Origin: Magnetococcales bacterium
GTDB lineage: Bacteria > Pseudomonadota > Magnetococcia > Magnetococcales > JADFWU01
Length of the DNA stretch: 64,000 bases
Assembly: GCA_015234045.1 (NCBI GenBank)
Contig: JADFWU010000007.1
Coordinates: 1 to 64,000 of the forward strand
Direction: 5' to 3'
The position numbers and the translations under genes are program-made. Within the stretch, counting starts at the first letter, position 1. Every line of letters begins with the position of its first letter. Below are positions 54,712-63,575 of the stretch, one piece after another. Under the pieces are notes generated by a model. That model was not told the origin of the DNA. It made no database searches and was given only the letters and a program-made list of their open reading frames with translations.

Positions 54712-57700
54712 ATGACTATTCCCGATAAGAAAACCATAAGAATCCTCTTCATTGATGATGACTCTGAACTGGCTGACCACTTGCGGACAATTCTCATAAA
54801 CCATGGCATTGAGCTTGAACACGCCATTGATGGTACAACCGGTTTATCACGCCTTAAAGAAGAGGCATTTGATGTTGTACTGGTGGACTACTATCTGCCC
54901 GACATTGATGGCCTGCACATCCTGAAAAACATTATGGATGCAGAGGTGGCAATGCCACCATCCATAATGGTGTCCGGCACATCAGCCATTGCAACTGCGG
55001 TGCAATCCTTTCGGCTTGGCGCATCCGAGTTCGTCATGAAAAAGGATCACAACGCACTTTTCAAAGTGCTGCCAACGGTTATTCACCAAGTAGTAGACCA
55101 ACATCGCAACACCGCGCAGGAGCAGTTTAATCACCAACGCAGGAAAATTCAGCGCCGCATCCTGCAACAGGTAGTCGAGGTTCAAAGCCAGTTTATCAGT
55201 GAAACACCGGAATCCATACTGTTCGATAAGTTACTCACCGGTGTCATGCATGTGACTGACTCTCCCTATGGATTTATGGCATCTTTAGAGGAAGATAACG
55301 ATGGCAAATCCTACTTGCGCCCGTTATCAATCAACATACCTGACAGCGATGTACAGGCACACAACTGGTGTGCCCAGCATGAAGATTCTGATATACAATT
55401 CCATAATCTTAATCTGCTTTTCGGCGAACCGATCAAACACCGTTCAAATATCATCTCCAATGATCCTTCCAAACATCCTGCCTGGATGTCTGGACCGCCT
55501 GAAGGACACCCGCCCATTCATAGCTTTGCCGGCTTGCCACTATGGCAAGGTGATTTAATAACCGGTGTCATTGGATTATCCAACCGTGATGGTGGATATG
55601 AGCCTTGGCTGTTAGATGAACTGGCACCTTTGCTGGCAACCTGCGCCCAACTACTGGAATCAAGTCGCTTGGAACAGAAACGACAGCGTGCTTGGCAGCA
55701 ACTGGTCAAAAGTCGGCACTTCTTCGAAACAATTTTGGAAGATTTACCGATTCTAATCTGCCGTTGGAAAACAGATGGCACAATCACCTATGTCAATGAA
55801 TTATATTGTGATTTTTTTGGCAAAACACGTCAGAAATTGATTGGCTCTTCCTTCATACCGATGATTACTGAAGATGACCGAAAGGGTATGCAACAACATA
55901 TTGACAGTCTGATCCACTCTGCCGATACAGAATTTAATGAACACCGGGTAACCAATCACGCAGGAAAAATTTGCTGGCAGAAATGGTTGAACCGGGCGTT
56001 GAAAGACGAGAATGGCCAAGTAAGTGAAATCCAATCCATCGGCATGGATATCACCGAAGAGTACCAACGCAAACAAGAACTAAAAATGACGCGACATGCC
56101 CTTGAGATCAGCCGGGAGGCGACATTCTGGATAGACAAGGAGAGCCGCTTATATGAAGTCAACAGAGCAGCTTGCGATTCCCTAGGATACAACCGATCTG
56201 AACTCATAAAAATGCATGTATATGATATTGATCCACTTTTCCCAAAAGAACGGTGGCCTGCACATTGGCTTGAGGTGATTGATAAAGGCCACATGTGCTT
56301 TGAATCCTTTCATCTCCGTAAAGATGGTTCCACCTTTCCCGTTGAAATCACAGTCAACCACTTTGAGTTTAATGGGGAAAATTATATTTTTGCCCACGCT
56401 ATCGACATCACACGACGAAAAGCGTCCAAAAAAAGAGAAGAGGAAGCCGTAGATGCCTGGGAGCGCACCTTTGACGCTATTTCCGATCCAATAATGATTT
56501 TGGATACAGGCTATAAAATCATTCGTGCCAACCATGCCATGACCCAATTATTGGACCTATCCACTGAGTCAATCATTAGTCAGACTTGCTTCACTCTGAT
56601 GCACGGCACCACAAAACCCGTGGAATCCTGCCCACACAAACAACTTTTGCAGGATGGAAAATGTCATACCGTTGAGATCCATGAGGAGAAGTTGAATGGT
56701 GATTTTCTTATCTCCGTCTCTCCACTCCATGATGCCAATGGACAACTGGCAGGCTCAATCCACATTAGCCGTGACGTGACCAAACAGAAACGCATGGAAG
56801 ATGCCCTCAAGGCAAGTGAAGCTCATTTTCGCCAGTTTTTTGAATCCGCACCTTTGGCATATCAAGCTCTGAACAATACCGGCCACCTGATTTCCATGAA
56901 TCAGGCTTGGCGCGATCTGACCGGTTATAAAATCAAACCCGCCCTGGGCAAGTGGTTTGGCACTCTGTTGATCGAATCGGATAGAAAACGGTTTACCGCG
57001 TTCTTAAACAAACTGCTTCAGGATGAAATGCCAAAACCATTTGAGTGCCGAATGATGACCGCTAGAAAAGAGATGGTCCAAATCAGCATTCAAGTCCGCA
57101 CAATTCATGATACCCAAGGTCAACCCGCCAAAATCCACTGTATTCTGGTTGATTTGACGGCACAAAAAAAACGGGAAGATGAGAATCGAAAAGCCGCCTA
57201 TCAAGCCGGTCTGGCTGAAATGGGCGCTACAGTCCTCCATAATATCGGCAATGCCATCATGAGTATCCAACACCAAGCATCGGTGATGGAACAAGCTGCA
57301 ACGCAGGTACAAAATATCGCAGATCAACTGCGCCAAGTACCAATGGTGGTCACAAAACAGCTCAATACTGGCGGAAAAGCCGACGAAATTCTTGATGTTC
57401 TTATGAGTGTGATATCCGACACATCCGATCAACTTGATCAGATAAGCGGTGGACGCGTCCTACATAATGCTCAAACCATCAACGCAGCAGTTGATCATAT
57501 TGCCGAGATTATCAGAATCCAACAGAGCGCAGCACGTCCTATTGAAATGGCGCATGACTTCAGCCTTGAAGAAATTCTCAATGAAACATTGGCAATCTTC
57601 GGAGATGGCATGAAACGCCGCGATATTATCATCAACCGAGTGGAAGAAGCCGGTCCATTCATGCTGCACCTCCCTCACGGACAGTTATTGCAGTCCCTGA

Positions 57701-58035
57701 TCAATTTGGTCAAAAATAGTGTAGAGGCCATTGCTACACGCAGAGAAAGTGAAACGATCAAAGGCAAAATTCATATATCTGCACTGCGTCCAAAATCTGG
57801 ATGGGTGGAACTCCATGTTGAAGACAACGGTTGTGGCATTCCCAAAGAGGATATAGACCAAATTTTTCGGCATGGATTCACGACAAAGAAAAGCGGTGTT
57901 GGATTCGGCCTTCACTCCACGGCACTATTTATTCAATCAATTGGTGGAACAATCCAGGCAGTCAGTAAAGGCATTAATCAGGGAACTGAATTCATTCTGA
58001 ACATGCCACTGCATTTGAAGGGAACCCGATCATGA
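54712..58035 (+). CDS. Large soluble hybrid kinase: REC-GAF-multiple PAS-HK
   Basis: A 1107-residue protein without membrane helices. The N-terminal REC has DDD at 15-17 and phosphoacceptor Asp59 (VLVDYYLPDIDG). GAF spans about 160-335. Four PAS regions lie at about 345-840, the second and third with REC-less linkers. The kinase core begins with the variant H-box LAEMGATVLHNIGNAIM (His843). The HATPase has N-box Asn1002 (INLVKNSVEAIA), VEDNGCGIPKED and GVGFGLHSTALF. Soluble input by GAF/PAS ligands is expected. It overlaps the next gene by ATGA. Confidence 0.9.
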   Translation: MTIPDKKTIRILFIDDDSELADHLRTILINHGIELEHAIDGTTGLSRLKEEAFDVVLVDYYLPDIDGLHILKNIMDAEVAMPPSIMVSGTSAIATAVQSFRLGASEFVMKKDHNALFKVLPTVIHQVVDQHRNTAQEQFNHQRRKIQRRILQQVVEVQSQFISETPESILFDKLLTGVMHVTDSPYGFMASLEEDNDGKSYLRPLSINIPDSDVQAHNWCAQHEDSDIQFHNLNLLFGEPIKHRSNIISNDPSKHPAWMSGPPEGHPPIHSFAGLPLWQGDLITGVIGLSNRDGGYEPWLLDELAPLLATCAQLLESSRLEQKRQRAWQQLVKSRHFFETILEDLPILICRWKTDGTITYVNELYCDFFGKTRQKLIGSSFIPMITEDDRKGMQQHIDSLIHSADTEFNEHRVTNHAGKICWQKWLNRALKDENGQVSEIQSIGMDITEEYQRKQELKMTRHALEISREATFWIDKESRLYEVNRAACDSLGYNRSELIKMHVYDIDPLFPKERWPAHWLEVIDKGHMCFESFHLRKDGSTFPVEITVNHFEFNGENYIFAHAIDITRRKASKKREEEAVDAWERTFDAISDPIMILDTGYKIIRANHAMTQLLDLSTESIISQTCFTLMHGTTKPVESCPHKQLLQDGKCHTVEIHEEKLNGDFLISVSPLHDANGQLAGSIHISRDVTKQKRMEDALKASEAHFRQFFESAPLAYQALNNTGHLISMNQAWRDLTGYKIKPALGKWFGTLLIESDRKRFTAFLNKLLQDEMPKPFECRMMTARKEMVQISIQVRTIHDTQGQPAKIHCILVDLTAQKKREDENRKAAYQAGLAEMGATVLHNIGNAIMSIQHQASVMEQAATQVQNIADQLRQVPMVVTKQLNTGGKADEILDVLMSVISDTSDQLDQISGGRVLHNAQTINAAVDHIAEIIRIQQSAARPIEMAHDFSLEEILNETLAIFGDGMKRRDIIINRVEEAGPFMLHLPHGQLLQSLINLVKNSVEAIATRRESETIKGKIHISALRPKSGWVELHVEDNGCGIPKEDIDQIFRHGFTTKKSGVGFGLHSTALFIQSIGGTIQAVSKGINQGTEFILNMPLHLKGTRS

Positions 58036-58904
58036 ACACAAACCATCGTATTTTGGTCATTGATGATGATGCCCAGCTACTGGACACCTATCGGGAAATC
58101 CTTCACCCGCCGGTCAGACAACACTCTCAACTTGAGGATTTTCTTGGCCTCAGTCAGGAACAGAAGACGATTCTGCCTGACTTTGAGATCACCACTGCTG
58201 CACAGGGAGCAGAAGGTGTTGAACTGGTTGAGCATGCACTTGAAGCAGATAAACCTTTTGCTGTGGCTTTTGTGGATGTCCGTATGCCGCCGGGCATTGA
58301 TGGCGTTGAAACAGTAAGACGGATCAGAGAGGTAGACGACAACATCTATATAATCATGGTGACTGCCTACAGTGATCGAAGTGTTGATGAAATGCAATTG
58401 GCCGCACGTCACGATGTGGTTTTGGCACGCAAACCCCTTGGCCATGAAGAGATCATCCAATTGGCTCGCAATGCCTGTAACAGCTGGAACGGCGACCAAA
58501 TACTGAAACAACAGAAAGACGCACTGCACCGTCAAGTGCGTGAAATGTCTGTTACCCGCTGGTATATGGAGAAAATGCTATCTGCCACCAAAGAAGGATT
58601 CTTGATCTGTAGTATGGATGGCACAATCCGTTCTGCCAATAACGCTGCGTGTACACTGTTGGGACATGACATTGAAACGCTTAAACAGACCAATTTTGCA
58701 ACACTGTTCATAGAAACAGACACCCTCCCGCTGTTACAGGAAATTGTCAAAAGCGGCATATCACAAACCGTAAAAAGGCAACCAATCACCAATGGCACAA
58801 CACCTACCAACTCAGCACTGAGTATAACGCCAACACCAATGCGAGATCCTGAACAGCATACCGAACAGGTCATCATGATCACCTTGACCGACAGGATGAT
58901 GTAA
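58032..58904 (+). CDS. REC-PAS response regulator 1
   Basis: A 290-residue protein. The receiver has acid pair IDDDAQLL, phosphoacceptor Asp82 (AFVDVRMPPGIDG), Thr/Ser in VTAYSDRS and Lys in ARKPLGHEE. It carries the roughly 20-residue insertion after helix 1 (RQHSQLEDFLGL). A coiled coil (about 150-180) leads to a PAS domain (GFLICSMDGTIRSANNAA). There is no DNA-binding or enzymatic output, so it probably relays signal by protein contact. It is coupled to both neighbours (ATGA overlap upstream, 1-base gap downstream). Confidence 0.9.
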   Translation: MNTNHRILVIDDDAQLLDTYREILHPPVRQHSQLEDFLGLSQEQKTILPDFEITTAAQGAEGVELVEHALEADKPFAVAFVDVRMPPGIDGVETVRRIREVDDNIYIIMVTAYSDRSVDEMQLAARHDVVLARKPLGHEEIIQLARNACNSWNGDQILKQQKDALHRQVREMSVTRWYMEKMLSATKEGFLICSMDGTIRSANNAACTLLGHDIETLKQTNFATLFIETDTLPLLQEIVKSGISQTVKRQPITNGTTPTNSALSITPTPMRDPEQHTEQVIMITLTDRMM

Positions 58905-58905
58905 C

Positions 58906-60822
58906 ATGAACGCCTCATCGCACCTACCTGAGCAAGACAACCAACGGCTCATTCTGGAGCCTCACCTTCGCCTACTGCTTGGTCTGGCCTTGCTCATATT
59001 GGTGCTTCTACCCATGGTTGTCATGTTTCTGGTGCGTGAAGAGATGACACAACAGGTCATTACTGCCACAGAATCAGAAGCCATCAAAACAGGCCAACAT
59101 CTGGCTTTCATGCTTCTGCCGGATAACAGGGAAATTGGTCATACGGTGGTGAATCAATCAGTACAAAATCAGTTTACTGCCCTGATGGGACAACTTGGAC
59201 TGATTAAAATCAAACTGTTCAGCCCAACGGGCGAAATCATCTACTCCAGCGACCCCACAATCATCGGCACACTCAATACCCACAGCTATTTTTCTCAGTC
59301 GGTGGCCCAAGGAGCAGTCTTTACCAAAATTGTAAGGAAAACAGAACGCAGTGTTGAAAATGAACCTGTTCCCGTCGATGTGGTGGAAACCTATGTTCCT
59401 TTGATGGATGGCGACCGATTTCTGGGCGCATTTGAACTCTATTACGACATGACCCAGTCACTCAGAGAACTGCATAACTACACAGTGCGTTTGATGACTG
59501 GTTTGACCATAGTCTCCATTATGCTTGGCATTGGGCTGTTTATTGTCTGGCGGCAGGCCAGGATTGCGTTGTTACAGCGAGAACACCTGACATCCAAAAT
59601 CAAACAGAGTGAAGAACAGTTCCGCAATATGGCATCCCTGGCACAGGACGCTATCATTTTGGTTGATGATCAGGAGCATATCACCTTCTGGAACCGAGCC
59701 GCTGAAGTCATTTTTGGTTATAGCGCCACCCAGGCCATTAAACACAGATTAAGCACTCTGATCATTCCATCCAACCACCATACCAACATTCAAATAGCCC
59801 TGCTCGACTCTCGGAAAAGAGAGGTCTCTTCCGGCCACACCCTGGAGATAATGACCAAGCACAAAGACGGATCAACACTGCCAACCGAGTTATCCATTGC
59901 CAGTATGAAACGGAATAATACTTGGTACAGCTTATTGATTGCACGAAACATTTCAGAACGACGCAGGATCGAACAACAGAAACAGTTCCTCGCCTATAAT
60001 TCCGGCATAGCAGAGATGAGTATTGTGGTGATGCATAATATCGGCAATGCCATCATGGGTGTACAAAACCGCTCAGAATTTATCCAGCGTCATGCCATAC
60101 CTCTTCGGGAAATCACGCAACTCCTTCAGCAAATGGATGTACTGGCCGAACAAAAGAAAAAAGCCGGCTGGACAGAACATCAACTATTATCAGAGTTGCT
60201 CAAAGTGGTGACTGAAACCGGTGCGTCCCTGTCGGACAGAATCAATCAACAGGTTCTTGACCCTACCCGTGCCATTCTAAGCGGAATAGAGCAGATTACC
60301 GAAGTGCTGCGCGTCCACCATAACGTCACCTCTTCCAGTGAACAGAGTGATTGCTTTGATCCCAAATCATTGTTGTTTGATGCCTTAATGATCCTCGACA
60401 AGTCCCTGCTTAAACTCGGCATTGCTACGCAATTACACCCAACAGAATTACCGGAAGAGGTGCATTTACCCAGAGCACCTTTGATCCATGCGTTCGTCAA
60501 CATCCTGGAACACTGCATTCAATCAATTTCAACCCGTCGTAAAACCGAACCAGAACTGATCGCCGTGATCAAAATCCACAGCCGTATGCTTGAAACACAA
60601 CATATTGAAATTATAATTGAGGACAACGGTACGGACATTCGCCCGGACAAACTAATCAATCTATTTTCCTTTAATCAAACCCGTGGCCTGCATTTGGCCT
60701 CAACATTTGTACAATCAATAGGTGGAAAAATACGCGCCGAACCGCTCAATCCCGGCACCAGTATTATTCTCGAACTCCCCCTGAAAAATGACACTAAACA
60801 AGAGAATAATTGTCAAAAATAA
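58906..60822 (+). CDS. Membrane PAS sensor kinase with degenerate ATP-binding site
   Basis: A 638-residue protein. TM1 is about 23-44, an extracytoplasmic sensor domain about 45-195, and TM2 about 200-222. PAS is about 240-355, then the H-box variant MSIVVMHNIGNAIM (His377). The HATPase-like part has lost key residues: the N-box reads FVNILEHCIQSI with His536 for Asn, the G1 box reads EDNGTDIRPDK without its second Gly, and the G2 loop NQTRGLHLAS lacks the Gly pattern. It may be a pseudokinase or scaffold. It overlaps no gene but lies 1 base after the REC-PAS gene. Confidence 0.85.
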   Translation: MNASSHLPEQDNQRLILEPHLRLLLGLALLILVLLPMVVMFLVREEMTQQVITATESEAIKTGQHLAFMLLPDNREIGHTVVNQSVQNQFTALMGQLGLIKIKLFSPTGEIIYSSDPTIIGTLNTHSYFSQSVAQGAVFTKIVRKTERSVENEPVPVDVVETYVPLMDGDRFLGAFELYYDMTQSLRELHNYTVRLMTGLTIVSIMLGIGLFIVWRQARIALLQREHLTSKIKQSEEQFRNMASLAQDAIILVDDQEHITFWNRAAEVIFGYSATQAIKHRLSTLIIPSNHHTNIQIALLDSRKREVSSGHTLEIMTKHKDGSTLPTELSIASMKRNNTWYSLLIARNISERRRIEQQKQFLAYNSGIAEMSIVVMHNIGNAIMGVQNRSEFIQRHAIPLREITQLLQQMDVLAEQKKKAGWTEHQLLSELLKVVTETGASLSDRINQQVLDPTRAILSGIEQITEVLRVHHNVTSSSEQSDCFDPKSLLFDALMILDKSLLKLGIATQLHPTELPEEVHLPRAPLIHAFVNILEHCIQSISTRRKTEPELIAVIKIHSRMLETQHIEIIIEDNGTDIRPDKLINLFSFNQTRGLHLASTFVQSIGGKIRAEPLNPGTSIILELPLKNDTKQENNCQK

Positions 60823-60846
60823 TATATAATAATTAAGATGGGAGTC

Positions 60847-60928
60847 ACGCAGTTGAATGAACTTTGTACCTGTCCCTCCCGCAGAAGCGGAAATAACAGG
60901 TATACACTTTGATGCCTGTTTCAACCGA
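60847..60928. repeat. Nested palindromic repeat C, copy 2
   Basis: It shares CGC-GTTGAATGAA at the left and the identical 18-mer TTGATGCCTGTTTCAACC (60909-60926) with copy 1 at 40224-40326. The central hairpin is more decayed (GTACCTGT / ACAGGTATAC). It lies within the signalling operon, between the degenerate kinase and the second REC-PAS gene, and may affect read-through. Confidence 0.78.
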
Positions 60929-60994
60929 TCACTACATAGCTCCTGTATTTGATCACAAATCATTGGGCGACTGTCTTATGAGGAGACCCAAAAG

Positions 60995-61882
60995 ATGGTC
61001 AACAACAGACAGATATTGGCACTGGACGATGACCCAGAGCTATTGACGATGTATCGGGATGTACTCTCTCCAGCACCACAGGCGCAAAGTCGGCTGCAAT
61101 CGTTTGTGGGCGGGAATCAACCGACATCAACACGCTCAACACCCCTCTTTAACCTGACCACAGCTTCCCAAGGTGAGGAAGGCGTTTTGTCTGTCCGTAA
61201 CGCTTTGGCACGTGACATGCCGTTTGCGGTTGCTTTTATTGATATCCGCATGCCACCGGGTATTGATGGCCTGGAAGCAGCTCGCAGAATTCGTAAACTG
61301 GATGATCGAATCTATCTAATTATTGTCACAGCGTATAGCGATCACAGCGTCGATGCACTCCAAGCAGCAGCAAAACATGACATCATTCTTGTACGTAAAC
61401 CGTTAACCGGCGATGAATTAATACAGTTGGCCCGCAATGCCTGCAACCGCTGGGATCAAGACGAACACCTGAGAAACTCTTTCCAAGAAACAGATAATCG
61501 CATTGAACAGCTGGATACCGTCCGTAATTTTTTCGGTGATGTTCTGGAAGCTCTGCCCGATGGCATCCTGCTCTGTAAACCAAATGGCCACATCCAGTTT
61601 TCAAACCAGCATGCCCTTCAACTTTGTGGCATCAGCGCAGATAGGATCAGACGTATGAGCCTATTCAATCTCATCGCAGCCGAAACAGTGAAACCATTAT
61701 TTAAGAAATTGATTAATAACGAAAAAGTGTATGATCTACCGTTAACCCTCACCAAACCAAATGGTGAGCATGTTCCCATTCTTCTTTCAGGTTCAATAAT
61801 CTGTAGTTTTTCAGGTCATGTTCAATCACTGTTACTGGTTCTACATCCCAATCGGAACCGATGGAAAGGAAACAAATCATGA
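60995..61882 (+). CDS. REC-PAS response regulator 2
   Basis: A 295-residue paralogue of the 58032 protein. Acid pair LDDDPELL, phosphoacceptor Asp83 (AFIDIRMPPGIDG), VTAYSDHS, VRKPLTGDE, the same insertion (QSRLQSFVGG), a linker helix and a PAS domain (DGILLCKPNGHIQFSNQ). An AGGAG site precedes the ATG. The end overlaps the next gene by ATGA. Tandem paralogy with the following gene points to local duplication. Confidence 0.9.
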   Translation: MVNNRQILALDDDPELLTMYRDVLSPAPQAQSRLQSFVGGNQPTSTRSTPLFNLTTASQGEEGVLSVRNALARDMPFAVAFIDIRMPPGIDGLEAARRIRKLDDRIYLIIVTAYSDHSVDALQAAAKHDIILVRKPLTGDELIQLARNACNRWDQDEHLRNSFQETDNRIEQLDTVRNFFGDVLEALPDGILLCKPNGHIQFSNQHALQLCGISADRIRRMSLFNLIAAETVKPLFKKLINNEKVYDLPLTLTKPNGEHVPILLSGSIICSFSGHVQSLLLVLHPNRNRWKGNKS

Positions 61883-62748
61883 CCGAGAACCGACGCCTTC
61901 TTGCCATTGACGATGATTATTCACTTCTGGAAGTGTATCAGGACACCTTCAGACCGGAGAGTTCAACAATCTCCAGCCTACAACACTTCATCGGTGATGA
62001 TTCAATAACTGAATCATCTGAACAGACATATGATCTGTCAACAGCAACCCAGGGCGAAGAGGGTATCGCGCTGGTTCAGAAATCACTTGACCAGGATACC
62101 CCGTTTGCCGCAGCCTTTATTGATATCAGAATGCCGCCAGGCATTGATGGACTGGATACCGCACAGCGTATTCGTGAGTTGGATGATAGAATTTACATCA
62201 TACTTGTCACAGCCTACAGTGATCGCACCATTGCGGAAATTCAGCAGACCATACAACATGATATACTTCTTGCTCATAAACCATTGGCACGTGATGAGAT
62301 ACTACAATTGGCGCACAACGCCTGTCACAGTTGGGAACAGGATGAACGCAATCGCCAACATGTTGCCAGCCTGGAGGAGAAAGCTCAGTCACATGCCCAT
62401 GAGAAGGGCTTTTTGGAACGCATTGTCCGATCATTGAACGAAGGTCTTTTGGTCTGCTCTCTGGATAACAATCTCATTGTCCAGATCAATCCCGCTATTG
62501 CACAAATAAGCGGACACTCTGAAGAACGTCTGCTCGGCATGCCAATTTCTGACCTTTTGCCCGAATTGGCAGCAAACTTTTTACAAAACATGGCACAACA
62601 GGAAGCGAATAACGTTGAGACAACATCCCATTTAATGAACGCTCAAGGAATCGCTTCTCCGGTCTATATTACAGCATCAAAACTTCAGGAAGATTCTGAA
62701 AGTTTATATGGGAATTTCATCATATTAATAATCAAACCCCAGCAATAA
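61879..62748 (+). CDS. REC-PAS response regulator 3
   Basis: A protein of about 289 residues, the third REC-PAS paralogue. IDDDYSLLEVY, phosphoacceptor Asp82 (AFIDIRMPPGIDG), VTAYSDRT, HKPLARDE, with the insertion region ISSLQHFIGDD, coiled coil and PAS (NEGLLVCSLDNNLIVQIN). ATG at 61879 (ATGA overlap with the upstream stop, and AAAGGAA before it) was preferred to the in-frame ATG at 61861. Receiver chemistry appears intact. Confidence 0.9.
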   Translation: MTENRRLLAIDDDYSLLEVYQDTFRPESSTISSLQHFIGDDSITESSEQTYDLSTATQGEEGIALVQKSLDQDTPFAAAFIDIRMPPGIDGLDTAQRIRELDDRIYIILVTAYSDRTIAEIQQTIQHDILLAHKPLARDEILQLAHNACHSWEQDERNRQHVASLEEKAQSHAHEKGFLERIVRSLNEGLLVCSLDNNLIVQINPAIAQISGHSEERLLGMPISDLLPELAANFLQNMAQQEANNVETTSHLMNAQGIASPVYITASKLQEDSESLYGNFIILIIKPQQ

Positions 62749-62785
62749 AACCCTTCACACCAAACATCCTGGGAGTTAAGCTATT

Positions 62786-63523
62786 ATGTCCATATCATCT
62801 ATTAATCGAGACACCACAACAACAAACGCCCATGCGATTGCTGAGATGATCACGTCCTCGGTGGTGGATAACTTTCCTATTCAGATACAACTTGCCAACC
62901 AGGGCATGACCTATATTTCACATTTTCATCTACAACATGATGGTATGGCGGCGCTGATTGAAGGAGAATACATTGATATCGCCGCACTTGATCCACCGGT
63001 TGGCAATGTGCGTATTCTCAAATGTGAAGAGGTGTTAATACAGTTCTATACCACACGCCATGTCATTGAAACCGTAGTCCCTTTTATTGAACGTGTGGAC
63101 CAACATACGCTCAGACTGGGGTTCCCGGACACGGTCTATTACAGCCATCAACGCCGCAGCGCTTACCGTGTGGAGTTCGAATCATCCTGGCCTGTTTCTC
63201 TGAAGATTATCCGACCTTCCGGACTCTCTTTTTTAGGCAAACTGGAAGATATCAGTATCGGCGGCACACTGTTCCACGCCATGGGACCGACCCCACGCAT
63301 TGCCAACAAAGCCCGTGTCACACTGGTGATTGAGTGGCGCGATATGGATATTTTGGTCAAAACAGATGCCATGATGCTCCATCAGTTTAACAAGGCCGGA
63401 GAGCTCTGTTTCCGAGCGCGTTTCATGCCAAAATCACACACTATTGCCCGTACAATTGAAGAACTGGTGGCAGCGGCACAACGGAAACAGATCCAACGAC
63501 GACGACGACTTCTAGGCGATTGA
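62786..63523 (+). CDS. YcgR-like PilZ c-di-GMP effector
   Basis: A 245-residue protein. The N-terminal half is a YcgR-N-like beta domain (about 25-120). The C-terminal PilZ domain has the c-di-GMP motifs RRSAYRV (RxxxR) and DISIGGTLF (DxSxxG). YcgR-type proteins slow flagellar motors or alter surface behaviour when c-di-GMP binds. It ends the operon of REC and kinase genes, so c-di-GMP is likely one output of the system. No cyclase of the GGDEF type is present in the window. Confidence 0.88.
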   Translation: MSISSINRDTTTTNAHAIAEMITSSVVDNFPIQIQLANQGMTYISHFHLQHDGMAALIEGEYIDIAALDPPVGNVRILKCEEVLIQFYTTRHVIETVVPFIERVDQHTLRLGFPDTVYYSHQRRSAYRVEFESSWPVSLKIIRPSGLSFLGKLEDISIGGTLFHAMGPTPRIANKARVTLVIEWRDMDILVKTDAMMLHQFNKAGELCFRARFMPKSHTIARTIEELVAAAQRKQIQRRRRLLGD

Positions 63524-63575
63524 TACAGTTACTGTAAAAATTGCTTAGCAGATTTATTGCACGGGTATTTGACCC

